A DNA stretch of 64,000 nt, taken from NCBI RefSeq assembly GCF_036826855.1, contig NZ_CP104578.1:8056501-8120500 (forward strand). The letters run 5' to 3'. Positions 42,490 to 53,293 of this stretch are shown here, one piece after another. The translations under genes and the position numbers were made by a program. The first letter of the stretch is position 1, and every line of letters begins with the position of its first letter. The notes beneath the pieces were generated by a model, which was given only the letters and a program-made list of their open reading frames with translations, was not told the origin of the DNA and did no database searches. Origin of the DNA: Streptomyces sp. SJL17-4 (GTDB lineage: Bacteria > Actinomycetota > Actinomycetes > Streptomycetales > Streptomycetaceae).

Positions 42490-43542
42490 CTAAGGGCGGA
42501 GCAGCACCCTCCCGACCCGGGGATCGCCGCCGCCCGTGAGCTCCAACGCCCGCTCGAACTCGTCGATGCCCAGTTCGTGCGTGAGGAGTTCGAGCGGTGT
42601 CAGCCGGCCCGCGGAGAAGGCGCTCACGGCGTAGGACCAGGCCCGGGAGGAGGCTCCGAAGGCGGTTCCGATCGAGAGCTGCCGTGCGACGACGTGGGCG
42701 GGATCGAGTCGTTCCGCCCCGTCGACCGGGATACCCGTGAGAACCAGGCGTCCGCCCGGCCGCAGCAGAGATGTCGCGGCGCGCGCGGTCGACGTCGCGC
42801 CCGCGGCGTCGATCACGACGTCGAAGTCGGCGAGACCGGAGGCGTGGTCCCACGTCCGGTACGCGGTGGCTCCGAAGCGGCGGGACAGCTCGGCCCGGTC
42901 AGGGCTCGTGCCGACCAGCGTCAGATCGCTCGGGGAGAAGGCGCCGAGGAGCTGCGCGGCGAGCAGACCGAGGGCACCGGACCCGATGACGGCCACCCGC
43001 GACCCGGGCAGAGGGCACGCCTTGAGGACGGCGGCGGCCGCGCGGGCGGCGGGTTCGAGGAACGCGGCGGCGGTGAGGTCGGCGTCCGGCGAAAGCGTGT
43101 GCAGCAGGCGAGCGGGGAGTACGAGGGTGGGGGCCATGGCACCGGGAAGGGTGAACCCCGTCTCCTCGTAGCCGGCGGTGCACAGGTTGGTCTCGCCGTC
43201 GCGGCAGGGCCCACAGGCCTCACAGTTCCGCAGCCCTTCGCCCACGACCTTGCGGCCGATCAGCGAAGCGGACGCGCCCTCGCCCACGGCGATGACGGTG
43301 CCGGACCACTCGTGGCCCGGGGTGACCGGATAGCGGACGTACGGAGCCGGGCGGCGGCCCAGGTAGACGTCGCGGTCCCTCCCGCAGATCCCGACGGCAT
43401 GGACGCGTACCCGGGCTTCCCCGGGCCCTGGCTGCCGGGGCGTGTGCTCGACGAGGCGGAACGTCCTGGGAGCGTCGAGGACGACGGCAGGCCTCCGAGG
43501 GCTCACACCCCTCGCGTGGGTGCTGAACCGAGTGGAACCCAT
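42490..43542 (-). CDS. Zinc-dependent alcohol (sugar/polyol) dehydrogenase
   Basis: A 350-residue medium-chain dehydrogenase. Catalytic zinc ligands are Cys in VGICGRDRD and His-Glu in TPGHEWSG; the structural zinc site is NCEACGPCRDGETNLC. The Rossmann motif is VIGSGALGLLAAQ. It would oxidise a polyol or sugar with NAD(P)+. The ATG at 43542 follows GGGGGTC. Its promoter (TTGACA, 17 bp, AGTTGT) overlaps a site matching the arabinose-cluster LacI operator, so the substrate may be a pentose or pentitol linked to arabinose use. It is divergent from the importer. Confidence 0.85.
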   Translation of the reverse strand: MGSTRFSTHARGVSPRRPAVVLDAPRTFRLVEHTPRQPGPGEARVRVHAVGICGRDRDVYLGRRPAPYVRYPVTPGHEWSGTVIAVGEGASASLIGRKVVGEGLRNCEACGPCRDGETNLCTAGYEETGFTLPGAMAPTLVLPARLLHTLSPDADLTAAAFLEPAARAAAAVLKACPLPGSRVAVIGSGALGLLAAQLLGAFSPSDLTLVGTSPDRAELSRRFGATAYRTWDHASGLADFDVVIDAAGATSTARAATSLLRPGGRLVLTGIPVDGAERLDPAHVVARQLSIGTAFGASSRAWSYAVSAFSAGRLTPLELLTHELGIDEFERALELTGGGDPRVGRVLLRP

Positions 43543-43683
43543 GGGACGACCCCCGATGTTCGGTATATCGGACGTTGTTCGAAATTGTGTCGCGACGATA
43601 CGAAGCCGCCGTGGACGTGTCAACGGTCGTCGCTCCACGGGGATTTCGACGGCCCGTGGCGATCCTTGGGATGGCCCCGTGGG

Positions 43684-43723
43684 TGTTAACGCTCACAACT
43701 TTTGGGTCGATCTCCCATGTCAA
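43684..43723 (-). promoter_or_regulatory. Promoter plus LacI-type operator of the dehydrogenase gene
   Basis: On the minus strand TTGACA (43723-43718), 17 bases, AGTTGT (43700-43695), with the operator TTGTGAGCGTTAACA (43698-43684) over the -10 box and start point. The operator differs in a few bases from those before the importer, regulator and araB genes. Confidence 0.78.
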
Positions 43724-43814
43724 GGTCGCCGCATCGGGCCCTCGGGTGGCGCACGGGCGCCTCAATTCAGCGGATGGTCGGCCCATCAAGAACAGGTAAC
43801 GGCCGTACAGGCTC

Positions 43815-43844
43815 TTGAGTTACGACTCTGTTAGCGCTCACAAT
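43815..43844 (+). promoter_or_regulatory. Promoter plus LacI-type operator of the pentose importer
   Basis: TTGAGT (43815-43820), 18 bases, CACAAT (43839-43844). The operator TGTTAGCGCTCACAA (43829-43843) fills the spacer and -10 box, a classic repressor position, 150 bases before the binding-protein start codon. Confidence 0.75.
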
Positions 43845-43993
43845 GTGTCGCATTCGCCAGCGCCGTTCGTCGAGGCCGACGCTTCGCTCTGCCTCCGCCC
43901 GGCTCAACCACCCCTGCACAGCCACGCCTTCACCGGGCCCATCTCCTTCTGGGCTCCGCCTGGTCCGACGCACGTCCCGAGAGGAACCACGAC

Positions 43994-44995
43994 ATGGCCC
44001 ACCGAGCCCTCCGCGTCATCGCCGCCGCCGCCCTGGCCGGCAGTGTGCTGACCGCCTGCACCACCGAGCCCGCGACCACCGGCAGCACCGGCGGTACCGG
44101 CAAGGGCCCCTCCGACGGCAAGCTGGTGCTCGGGTTCGCCCAGGTGGGAGCCGAGAGCGGCTGGCGTACCGCCAACACCAAGTCCGTACGCGAGGCGGCC
44201 GAGAAGGCCGGCATCACGCTGAAGTTCTCCGACGCGCAGCAGAAGCAGGAGAACCAGATCAAGGCGATCCGCACCTTCATCCAGCAGAAGGTGGACGTCA
44301 TCGCCTTCTCGCCGGTGGTGGAGTCCGGCTGGGACACCGTCCTGAAGGAGGCGAAGAACGCCGGCATCCCGGTGATCCTCACCGACCGCGCGGTCGACTC
44401 GCAGGACACCTCCCTCTACCGGACGTTCCTCGGCTCCGACTTCGTCAAGGAGGGACAGGAGGCCGGCAAGTGGCTGGTCAAGGAGTACGAGGGCACCTCC
44501 GCGCCGGTCAACCTCGTCGAGCTCCAGGGCACCACCGGTTCCGCACCCGCCAACGACCGCAAGGCGGGCTTCGCCGATGCCATCAAGGGCGACCCCAAGT
44601 TCAAGGTCGTCGCCTCCCAGACCGGGGACTTCACCCGGGCCAAGGGCAAGGAGGTCATGCAGGCGTTCCTCAAGTCCCACGAGGACATCGACGTCCTGTA
44701 CGCCCACAACGACGACATGGCCCTCGGCGCCATCCAGGCCATCGAGGAGGCCGGCAAGAAGCCGGGCACCGACATCAAGGTGATCTCCGTCGACGGCATC
44801 AAGGACGCCTTCGTCGCCATGCAGGAGAAGAAGATCAACGTGGTGGTCGAGTGCAACCCGCTCCTCGGCGACCAGCTCATGGAACTCGCCAAGAAGGTCG
44901 CGGCCGGGGAAGACGTCCCGCGACGGGTCGAGGTCAAGGAGGGCGTCTTCACTCAGGATCAGGCCGCGGCCGCCCTGCCCGGCCGCCAGTACTGA
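43994..44995 (+). CDS. ytfQ: Pentose/furanose-binding lipoprotein (YtfQ-like)
   Basis: A 333-residue periplasmic-binding-type lipoprotein with lipobox SVLTAC at about 17-22. It resembles E. coli YtfQ (galactofuranose) and AraU-type arabinose-binding proteins: VLGFAQVGAESGWRTANTKS (first ligand loop with W and R), ILTDRAVD, and the hinge-side LYAHNDDMALG. In an arabinose cluster it most likely binds L-arabinose or arabinofuranose. First gene of the importer operon, controlled by a LacI-type operator. A hairpin follows it. Confidence 0.87.
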   Translation: MAHRALRVIAAAALAGSVLTACTTEPATTGSTGGTGKGPSDGKLVLGFAQVGAESGWRTANTKSVREAAEKAGITLKFSDAQQKQENQIKAIRTFIQQKVDVIAFSPVVESGWDTVLKEAKNAGIPVILTDRAVDSQDTSLYRTFLGSDFVKEGQEAGKWLVKEYEGTSAPVNLVELQGTTGSAPANDRKAGFADAIKGDPKFKVVASQTGDFTRAKGKEVMQAFLKSHEDIDVLYAHNDDMALGAIQAIEEAGKKPGTDIKVISVDGIKDAFVAMQEKKINVVVECNPLLGDQLMELAKKVAAGEDVPRRVEVKEGVFTQDQAAAALPGRQY

Positions 44996-45014
44996 CCCAC
45001 CGCCCGCACCAGAC

Positions 45015-45040
45015 CGGGGGCGGCCCTCGCGCCGCCCCCG
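45015..45040 (+). terminator. Hairpin between binding-protein and ATPase genes
   Basis: CGGGGGCGGC pairs perfectly with GCCGCCCCCG around a 6-base loop, 20 bases after the binding-protein stop. It probably causes partial termination or mRNA protection, giving excess binding protein. Confidence 0.75.
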
Positions 45041-45062
45041 TTCCCTCAGGAGAGGAGGGCGG

Positions 45063-46636
<1,574 letters not shown>

Positions 46637-46640
<4 letters not shown>

Positions 46641-47752
46641 CACCACCTGACGACACCGGCGCCGGGGGGCGTCCGGCCCGGATGCCCGGCGCCCGGCGGC
46701 TCACCGAGCACCGCCTGTTCTGGCCCGCCGCCGCGCTGGCCACCCTGCTGCTGGGGAACGTCGCACTCACCCACGACTTCTTCGCCGTACGCGTCCAGAA
46801 CGGGCACCTGTACGGCAGCCTGATCGACATCCTCCAGTTCGGCGCCCCCCTGGTCCTGGTGTCGCTCGGCATGACGCTGGTCATCGCGACCCGGGGCATC
46901 GACCTGTCTGTCGGCTCGACGGTCGCCATCGCCGGCGCCCTCGCGTGCGAACACATCGCCACCGCGGAGGACCCCGGGAGCCTGCCCACCGTCCTGTCGG
47001 CGATCGCGACGGCGCTCGGTGTGGCCGCCGCCATCGGACTCCTGAACGGCTTCCTCGTCGCCCGGCTCGGCGTCCAGCCCATCGTCGCCACGCTGGTCCT
47101 CATGGTCGCGGGGCGGGGCGTGGCCCAGCTGATCACCGACGGCCAGATCATCAGCGTGTCCAGTGGCGCCTACAAGATGATCGGCGGCGGCTACTGGCTC
47201 ACGCTTCCCTTCGCCGTCCTGCTCGCCGGGGTCCTCGTCGCGGTGACCTCCCTCGTCACCCGGCGGACCGCGCTCGGCATGCTCATCGAATCGGTGGGCG
47301 GCAATCCGGTCGCGAGCCGCCTCGTCGGCATCCGGGCGGCCGGGCTCCTGGTCATGGTGTACGTGGTGAGCTCCGTGTGCGCCGCGGTGGCCGGCCTGAT
47401 GATCAGCTCCAACGTGTCCAGTGCCGACGGCAACAACGCGGGCCTGTGGATCGAGCTGGACGCGATCCTCGCTGTGGTCATCGGCGGCACCGCCCTCACG
47501 GGCGGCCGCTTCTCGCTCGGCGGGACGGTCCTGGGCGCGCTCATCATCCAGACCCTCTCGACCACGATCTACACACTCGGCGTACCGCCGGAGACCACCC
47601 TCGTCTTCAAGGCCCTGGTCGTCATCGTCGTGTGTCTCGCCCAGTCGCCCGCGTTCCGCGCACGACTCTCACACCGTCGCCGACCGGCCGGCCCCGACCC
47701 GGCCCCCGCGGCCGGCGACGCGGGAGCCCGCCGGCAGGAGGTCCACCCGTGA
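46637..47752 (+). CDS. ytfT: Sugar ABC transporter permease 1 (YtfT-like)
   Basis: A 371-residue CUT2 permease with about nine to ten helices. It has TLVIATRGIDLSVGSTVAIAGA (family block), GRGVAQLITDGQ and GRRTALGMLIESVGGNPVASRLVGI-like loop (TALGMLIESVGGNP). A basic Pro/Ala tail follows the last helix. It starts in a 4-bp overlap with the ATPase gene and itself overlaps the next permease gene by 4 bp. Confidence 0.92.
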
Positions 47753-48756
47753 GTACCCCCCTCAGTTCCCTCACCGGACCGCTCCAGCGGTTCTCGGTAC
47801 GGCATGCCACCCGCCTGCCGCTCATGGTGACGGCCACACTGCTGATCGCGATGTTCTCGATCGGCTCGCTGCAGTACGAAGGCTTCTTCTCCGCGCAGGT
47901 CCTGCTCAACGTCCTGATCGACAACGGCTTCCTGCTCGTCGTGGCGATCGGCATGACGTTCGTCATCCTCACCGGTGGCATCGACCTGTCCGTTGGCTCC
48001 ATGGTGGCTTTGTCGACCATGCTGACGGCCTGGCTCGTCGAACAGAACGGCGTGCCGCTCGCCCTGGCGGTGCCGCTGGTCCTGCTGGTGGGAGCGGGAG
48101 GCGGCGCCCTCATGGGCTGGGTCATCCACGCCTTCGAGATCCAGCCCTTCATCGTCACCCTCGCGGGCATGTTCCTCGCCCGCGGCCTCTGCTACATGAT
48201 CAGCACGGAGTCCATCTCGATCACCGACCCGACGACCACGACGATCGCCCAGACGCGGGTGCTCCTGCCCGGGGGACTGTTCGTCTCACCCGCCGTGGTC
48301 ATCGCCCTGGTCGTTCTGGCGCTCGCCTTCGGCGTCCTGCACCACACCCGCTTCGGCCGCACCGTCTACGCCCTGGGCGGCAACGAGTCCTCGGCCCGTC
48401 TCATGGGCCTGCCCGTGGGACGCACCAAGGTCGCGGTGTACGCCGTGAGCGGTCTGTGCTCCGCCCTCGGCGGCCTGCTGCTGACCTTCTACATGCTGTC
48501 CGGCTACGCCCTGCACGCCGTCGGCATGGAACTCGACGCCATCGCCGCCGCCGTCATCGGGGGGACCCTGCTGACCGGGGGCTCCGGCTTCGTCCTGGGC
48601 ACCGCGCTGGGTGTGACGGTCCTCGGTCTGATCCAGACCGTCATCAGTTTCCAGGGCACGCTGAGCTCGTGGTGGACGCGCATCGTCATCGGCGGGCTGC
48701 TGTTCGTCTTCATCCTCCTCCAGCGGCTCTTCGGCGGACCCCGAGCGGACCACTGA
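47749..48756 (+). CDS. yjfF: Sugar ABC transporter permease 2 (YjfF-like)
   Basis: A 335-residue CUT2 permease, paralogue of the preceding one: TFVILTGGIDLSVGSMVALS, GRTVYALGGNESSARLMGLPV and LLTGGSGFVLGT. Two different permeases with one ATPase and one binding protein is the layout of YtfQRT-YjfF and of the Shewanella arabinose transporter, rather than AraFGH. GTG start in a 4-bp overlap. Confidence 0.92.
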   Translation: MSTPLSSLTGPLQRFSVRHATRLPLMVTATLLIAMFSIGSLQYEGFFSAQVLLNVLIDNGFLLVVAIGMTFVILTGGIDLSVGSMVALSTMLTAWLVEQNGVPLALAVPLVLLVGAGGGALMGWVIHAFEIQPFIVTLAGMFLARGLCYMISTESISITDPTTTTIAQTRVLLPGGLFVSPAVVIALVVLALAFGVLHHTRFGRTVYALGGNESSARLMGLPVGRTKVAVYAVSGLCSALGGLLLTFYMLSGYALHAVGMELDAIAAAVIGGTLLTGGSGFVLGTALGVTVLGLIQTVISFQGTLSSWWTRIVIGGLLFVFILLQRLFGGPRADH

Positions 48757-48864
48757 GCGCCAGTCACCCACCACTGATCACCCACCACCACCACGACTAC
48801 GGTCGGGAGCGGGGGCCCTCAGCCCCTTTTCCCGGCCGTGCCGCACTCCGGACAAGGAACTCCC

Positions 48865-49941
48865 ATGACCGTGACTTCGACGTCCCGTCCCCCTTTCAGC
48901 GGCGGCCCGCCGGTCTGCGTTCCCGGTGCGGACTCCGGACAGCGATGGATCTTCGGCTTCCCCGGCGGACTCACGGCGGAGGTGCACACCCGCGGCGCCC
49001 GTCTCCACGGACTGTGGGTGCCGGACCGGCACGGCACCCCGGCCGACGTCGTCCTCGCTCCGCGCGACCCGGCCCGGACGGCCGATACCGCCCGGTACTT
49101 CGGTTCCACCGTCGGCCGCTACGCCAACCGCATCGCACACGGCCGGTTCTCCCTGGAAGGCGCGCCGTACCAGCTGACCACACAGGAGAACGGCCACTGC
49201 CTGCACGGCGGAGCCGACGGCTTCGACACGCGGCTCTGGGAAGCCGAAAGGGTCCACACCCCGGAGCGGACAGGGGTGCTCCTGCACCTTCACAGCCCCG
49301 ACGGCGACCAGGGATTCCCGGGAAACCTCGACGTCACCGTCAGCTTCCTCATCGGCCGCGACGGCGAACTCTCCTTCTCGTACGCCGCCGTCACCGACGC
49401 GGCGACCCCGGTCAACCTGACCAACCACGCCTACTTCAACCTCGAAGGCGAGGGCGCCGGCGACATCCTCGACCACGAACTGACCGTCGACGCCGACCAC
49501 TACACGCCGGTCGACGAGGAGCTCATCCCCTCCGGGGACCACCGCCCCGTGCACGGCACCGCGTTCGACCTCCGCCGGCCGCTCAGGCTCGCCGAGGCCC
49601 AGGCCCGCCTCGGCGCGGGCGGCGGGTACGACCACAACTTCGTCCTGAGCCCGCACGACGGCGGGACACTGCGCCGGGCCGCCGTCCTCCACGCCCCGGC
49701 CACCGGCCGCCGCATGGAGGTGCTGACCACGGAGCCGGGACTCCAGGTCTACACCGCGGGCCAGTTCGACGGATCGGTCCTCGGCAAGAGCGGTACGCCC
49801 TACCGGTCGGGCGCCGGCGTCGCGCTGGAGACCCAGCACTTCCCCGACTCCCCGAACCGCCCCGGTGACCCGTCCACCGTGCTGCGACCCGGCGGCGAGT
49901 ACAGGTCGAGGACCGTCCTGCGGTTCGGTACGCATCTCTGA
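48865..49941 (+). CDS. Aldose 1-epimerase (mutarotase)
   Basis: A 358-residue galactose-mutarotase-family enzyme. Blocks: YFGSTVGRYANRIAHGRF, NGHCLHGGADGFDTRLW (the first catalytic His), VNLTNHAYFNLEG (second His), DHNFVL and GVALETQHFPDSPN (catalytic Glu). It would interconvert anomers of the imported sugar before isomerisation. ATG 48865 follows AAGGAA; 108 bp after the permease gene, probably part of the same transcript. Confidence 0.9.
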   Translation: MTVTSTSRPPFSGGPPVCVPGADSGQRWIFGFPGGLTAEVHTRGARLHGLWVPDRHGTPADVVLAPRDPARTADTARYFGSTVGRYANRIAHGRFSLEGAPYQLTTQENGHCLHGGADGFDTRLWEAERVHTPERTGVLLHLHSPDGDQGFPGNLDVTVSFLIGRDGELSFSYAAVTDAATPVNLTNHAYFNLEGEGAGDILDHELTVDADHYTPVDEELIPSGDHRPVHGTAFDLRRPLRLAEAQARLGAGGGYDHNFVLSPHDGGTLRRAAVLHAPATGRRMEVLTTEPGLQVYTAGQFDGSVLGKSGTPYRSGAGVALETQHFPDSPNRPGDPSTVLRPGGEYRSRTVLRFGTHL

Positions 49942-50055
49942 CCCCGTACGAACATGCCGATACGGCCGTGCACGCAGGTGGAGAACCGGCGGCACGGCCA
50001 TGTCCGGAGCGGGCTGTTCTGCCCACAGGTGGGCTTCGGCACCCCGGACGCTTGA

Positions 50056-50071
50056 TTGTTAGCGCTCACAA
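50056..50071. promoter_or_regulatory. LacI-type operator before the arabinose regulator
   Basis: TTGTTAGCGCTCACAA, nearly a perfect palindrome, 74 bases before the regulator start codon. It implies autoregulation and gives the clearest form of the shared motif. Confidence 0.8.
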
Positions 50072-50145
50072 CAGCGTGATACAAGAGGCGCTAAGGTTTT
50101 TCTCGTATCGATACACAGCCGCAAGCAGGGAGAAGGGAGGCAAAC

Positions 50146-51192
50146 GTGGCGCATCCCGCGGAAGACGTCCGCCCGCCGACGATGGCCGACGTCGCACGAG
50201 AGGCGGGGGTCTCCCACCAGACCGTCTCCCGGGTGCTGAGCGGTCACCCCAACGTGCGCGCGGCCACCCGGGAGACGGTCACCATCGCCATCGAGCGCCT
50301 TGGCTACCGCCGCAACTCCGCCGCACGCGCCCTGGTGACGCGCCGTACGAGGACGCTGGGCGTCATCGCCGTCAACACCGCCCTGTACGGCCCTGCCAGC
50401 ACCCTCACCGGCCTGGAGGAGGCCGCCCGGGAGGAGGGCTACCTCGTCTCGACCGTCAATCTGCGCTCGGGCGGGGGGCAGGGACTCAAGGACGCCATCG
50501 ACCACCTCGCGGCCTGGGGCGTGGAGGGTGTCGTCGCCATCACCCCGCAGCGCTCGCACGTGCAGGCGCTCGCCGAGCTGGAGGCGCCCTTCCCCGTGGT
50601 CACCGTGGAAGGGGGGCATCAGCTCGACCTGCCCGGCGTCTCCCTCGACCAGGAGCTCGGCGCCCGCATGGTCACGGAACACCTCCTCGCCGCCGGACAC
50701 AGCACCGTCTGGCACGTGGCGGGACCCGAGGACTGGCTGGAGAGCGAGGCCCGTACCGCGGGCTGGCGCGCCGTCCTGGAGGAGAACGGCGTCGAGCCTC
50801 CCCGCGTACTGACGGGGGACTGGAGCCCGCTGTCCGGGTACCGGGCGGGACAGGAACTCGCGGGGCTCGTCCTGGCCCGCCGCGGGGCGACACCCGTCAC
50901 GGCCGTCTTCGTCGCCAACGACCAGATGGCGCTGGGCGTCCTGCGGGCGCTGCGCGAGGGCGGCATCCGCACCCCCGCCCAGATGGCCGTCGCCGGCTTT
51001 GACGACATCCCGGAGGCCGAGTACTTCCCGCCGCCCCTGACGACGGTCCGGCAGGACTTCGCCGCCATCGGGCGCCGCAGCATCGGGCTCCTGGTGGACC
51101 ACATCGAGGGCCGCGCCCGGAAGGCCCAGCACCTCCTGGTGGAACCGCAGCTCATCATGCGCGCGAGCACGCGCCCGGCGCACGAGGGCTGA
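50146..51192 (+). CDS. LacI-family regulator of the arabinose cluster
   Basis: A 348-residue LacI-family protein: helix-turn-helix TMADVAREAGVSHQTVSRVL, hinge NSAARALVTRRT, core with GVEGVVAITPQ, WHVAGPEDW and AVAGFDDIPEAEYFPPPLTTV. It lies between the importer and araBAD, and similar palindromes occur before itself, araB, the importer and the dehydrogenase, so it is very likely the arabinose-responsive repressor. GTG start. The LacI family is clear; ligand is inferred from context. Confidence 0.9.
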   Translation: MAHPAEDVRPPTMADVAREAGVSHQTVSRVLSGHPNVRAATRETVTIAIERLGYRRNSAARALVTRRTRTLGVIAVNTALYGPASTLTGLEEAAREEGYLVSTVNLRSGGGQGLKDAIDHLAAWGVEGVVAITPQRSHVQALAELEAPFPVVTVEGGHQLDLPGVSLDQELGARMVTEHLLAAGHSTVWHVAGPEDWLESEARTAGWRAVLEENGVEPPRVLTGDWSPLSGYRAGQELAGLVLARRGATPVTAVFVANDQMALGVLRALREGGIRTPAQMAVAGFDDIPEAEYFPPPLTTVRQDFAAIGRRSIGLLVDHIEGRARKAQHLLVEPQLIMRASTRPAHEG

Positions 51193-51368
51193 CGGGGCGG
51201 GCGGCTCTCGCCGCCGCCACCCCCACCGCGCGGTGATCGTCACCGCCTCACCACCGGCGCCGCCGCCTCGCGGCCACCGCCACGTTGCGGCCGCCGCCAC
51301 CGCCTCGCTGTCGGCGACCGGGCTCACCTCGAATGGGCCGCGGCGCCGACGGCCACTTCGGCCTGCAG

Positions 51369-51380
51369 GTGAGCGCTCAC
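51369..51380. promoter_or_regulatory. Secondary LacI-type palindrome before araB
   Basis: GTGAGCGCTCAC, a perfect 12-bp palindrome with the same central AGCGCT as the other sites, 64 bases upstream of the main araB site. Two spaced sites would allow looping. Confidence 0.6.
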
Positions 51381-51443
51381 TTCCGAAGCCTCACTTCCTG
51401 CCGAATGTGGGACAGAACTGCAAAGACCCCTTGTCCAACTCAA

Positions 51444-51459
51444 TTGTGAGCGTTAACAA
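51444..51459. promoter_or_regulatory. LacI-type operator before araB
   Basis: TTGTGAGCGTTAACAA, 44 bases before the araB start codon. It matches the dehydrogenase-side operator almost base for base. Confidence 0.82.
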
Positions 51460-51503
51460 TCAGGATGCTTCTCCGACCCGCCCATGACGAGAGAGACCGC
51501 ATC

Positions 51504-53219
51504 GTGACCACACATGCCCTTGCCGACCCCGCAGCCCGCCACCACCCCGAGGCCTGCACCATCGGAGTCGACTTCGGCACCCTCTCCGGGCGCGCCGTCG
51601 TGGTCCGGGTCCGGGACGGCGCCGAACTCGGGTCGTCGGTCCTCGAGTACCGCCACGCGGTCATCGAGGACCGCCTCCCCACCACCGGCGCCCCACTGCC
51701 GCCCGACTGGGCCCTCCAGCACCCCGAGGACTGGCGCGACGTCCTCCGTACCGCCGTACCCGCGGCGCTCGCCGACGCCGGAGTCGATCCGGACCACGTC
51801 ATCGGCATCGCCACCGACTTCACCGCCTGTACGGTCCTTCCGACCACCCCGGACGGCACCCCGCTCGCCCTGACGCCCGAGTGGGCCGACCGCCCGCACG
51901 CCTGGCCCAAGCTGTGGAAGCATCACGCGGCCCAGGAGCAGGCGGACCGCATCAACGCCCTCGCCCACGCCCACGGCGAGAAGTGGATCGCACGGTACGG
52001 CGGCAAGATCTCCGCCGAGTGGCAGTACGCCAAGGCCCTCCAGGTCCTCGAAGAGGACCCGGCCGTCTACGCCGCCTGCGCCCGCTGGATCGAGGCGGCC
52101 GACTGGATCGTCTGGCAGCTGACCGGCACCGAGTCCCGCAACACCTGCACCGCCGGCTACAAGGGCATCCACCAGGACGGCGCCTACCCGTCGCCCGCCT
52201 TCCTCGCGCGGCTCCACCCGGAGTTCGCCGACTTCCCCGCCACGCGCCTGGAGCACCCGCTGGCCCCCCTGGGCTCCCGAGCCGGCGGACTGAGCGCCCG
52301 GGCCGCCCGCTGGACCGGCCTCCCCGAGGGCATCGCCGTCGCCGTCGGCAACGTCGACGCCCACGTGGCCGCGCCCGCGGCGGGCGCCGTCGAGAACGGC
52401 CGGATGCTCGCCATCATGGGCACCTCCACCTGCCACGTCCTCAACGCGGCGGCCCTCGCCGAAGTCCCCGGCATCTGCGGGGTCGTCGACGGGGGCATCG
52501 TCGAGGGCGCCTACGGCTACGAGGCAGGCCAGAGCGCGGTCGGCGACATCTTCGCCTGGTGGCTCCGTCAGGGCGTCCCGGACCACTACCGCGCCGAGGC
52601 GGAGGCATCGGGCGAGGACCTGCACCGGCTCCTGACCCGCAAGGCCGCCGACCAGCCGGTCGGCGCGCACGGTCTGATCGCCCTGGACTGGATGAACGGC
52701 AACCGTTCCCCCCTGGTCGACCACCACCTCTCCGGAGTCATCGCGGGCCTCACCCTCGACACCCGCCCCGAAGACATCTACCGGGCCCTGCTCGAATCCA
52801 CCGCGTACGGCACCCGGTTGATCGTCGAGACCTTCGAGGCCGGCGGCATCCCCGTCGAGGAGTTCATCGTCACCGGGGGTCTGAAGAAGAACGCGCTGCT
52901 CATGCAGATCTACGCCGACGTGCTCCGCCGCCCCGTCTCTCTCGGGACCTCCGAACAGGGGCCGGCGCTCGGCTCGGCCATCCACGCCGCCGTCGCCGCG
53001 GGCGCCTACCCCGACGTCCGCTCCGCCGCCTCCGCCATGGGGAGCGTCCAGCGCCACATGTACCTGCCCGACCCCGCGCGAGCGGACGCCTACGACGAGC
53101 TCTTCGGCGAGTACCGCACCCTCCACGAGCACTTCGGCACCGGTCCGGACCTCCTCCTGCACCGCCTGCGACGGATGCGCAACACCGCACGCGCCACCGC
53201 CACCACCCTCACCCACTGA
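51504..53219 (+). CDS. araB: Ribulokinase
   Basis: A 571-residue FGGY-family carbohydrate kinase that would phosphorylate L-ribulose with ATP. It has [14 protein letters not shown] at the N-terminus, [48 protein letters not shown] and the ATP-side [14 protein letters not shown]. Length matches AraB. GTG 51504 follows GAGAGA. First gene of araBAD, with its own operator. Confidence 0.95.
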   Translation: MTTHALADPAARHHPEACTIGVDFGTLSGRAVVVRVRDGAELGSSVLEYRHAVIEDRLPTTGAPLPPDWALQHPEDWRDVLRTAVPAALADAGVDPDHVIGIATDFTACTVLPTTPDGTPLALTPEWADRPHAWPKLWKHHAAQEQADRINALAHAHGEKWIARYGGKISAEWQYAKALQVLEEDPAVYAACARWIEAADWIVWQLTGTESRNTCTAGYKGIHQDGAYPSPAFLARLHPEFADFPATRLEHPLAPLGSRAGGLSARAARWTGLPEGIAVAVGNVDAHVAAPAAGAVENGRMLAIMGTSTCHVLNAAALAEVPGICGVVDGGIVEGAYGYEAGQSAVGDIFAWWLRQGVPDHYRAEAEASGEDLHRLLTRKAADQPVGAHGLIALDWMNGNRSPLVDHHLSGVIAGLTLDTRPEDIYRALLESTAYGTRLIVETFEAGGIPVEEFIVTGGLKKNALLMQIYADVLRRPVSLGTSEQGPALGSAIHAAVAAGAYPDVRSAASAMGSVQRHMYLPDPARADAYDELFGEYRTLHEHFGTGPDLLLHRLRRMRNTARATATTLTH

Positions 53220-53293
53220 ACGGGCCGCAGCCTCGCCTCCGCCTCCATGGGCCCGATCCCTCCGACCCCGTACCCCCGAGGAGCACACCCGAC

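Larger units (their letters stand above)
43543..43993. other. Divergent regulatory region, dehydrogenase and pentose importer
   Basis: About 450 bases without a gene. Each direction has a recognisable promoter with a LacI-type operator over its -10 region, listed separately. Between them I see nothing else of note. Confidence 0.75.
51193..51503. other. Intergenic region before araB
   Basis: About 310 bases without a gene. The first 150 bases are CCGCC-rich low-complexity sequence. The rest contains two LacI-type palindromes (51369 and 51444) and the araB promoter. Confidence 0.7.
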
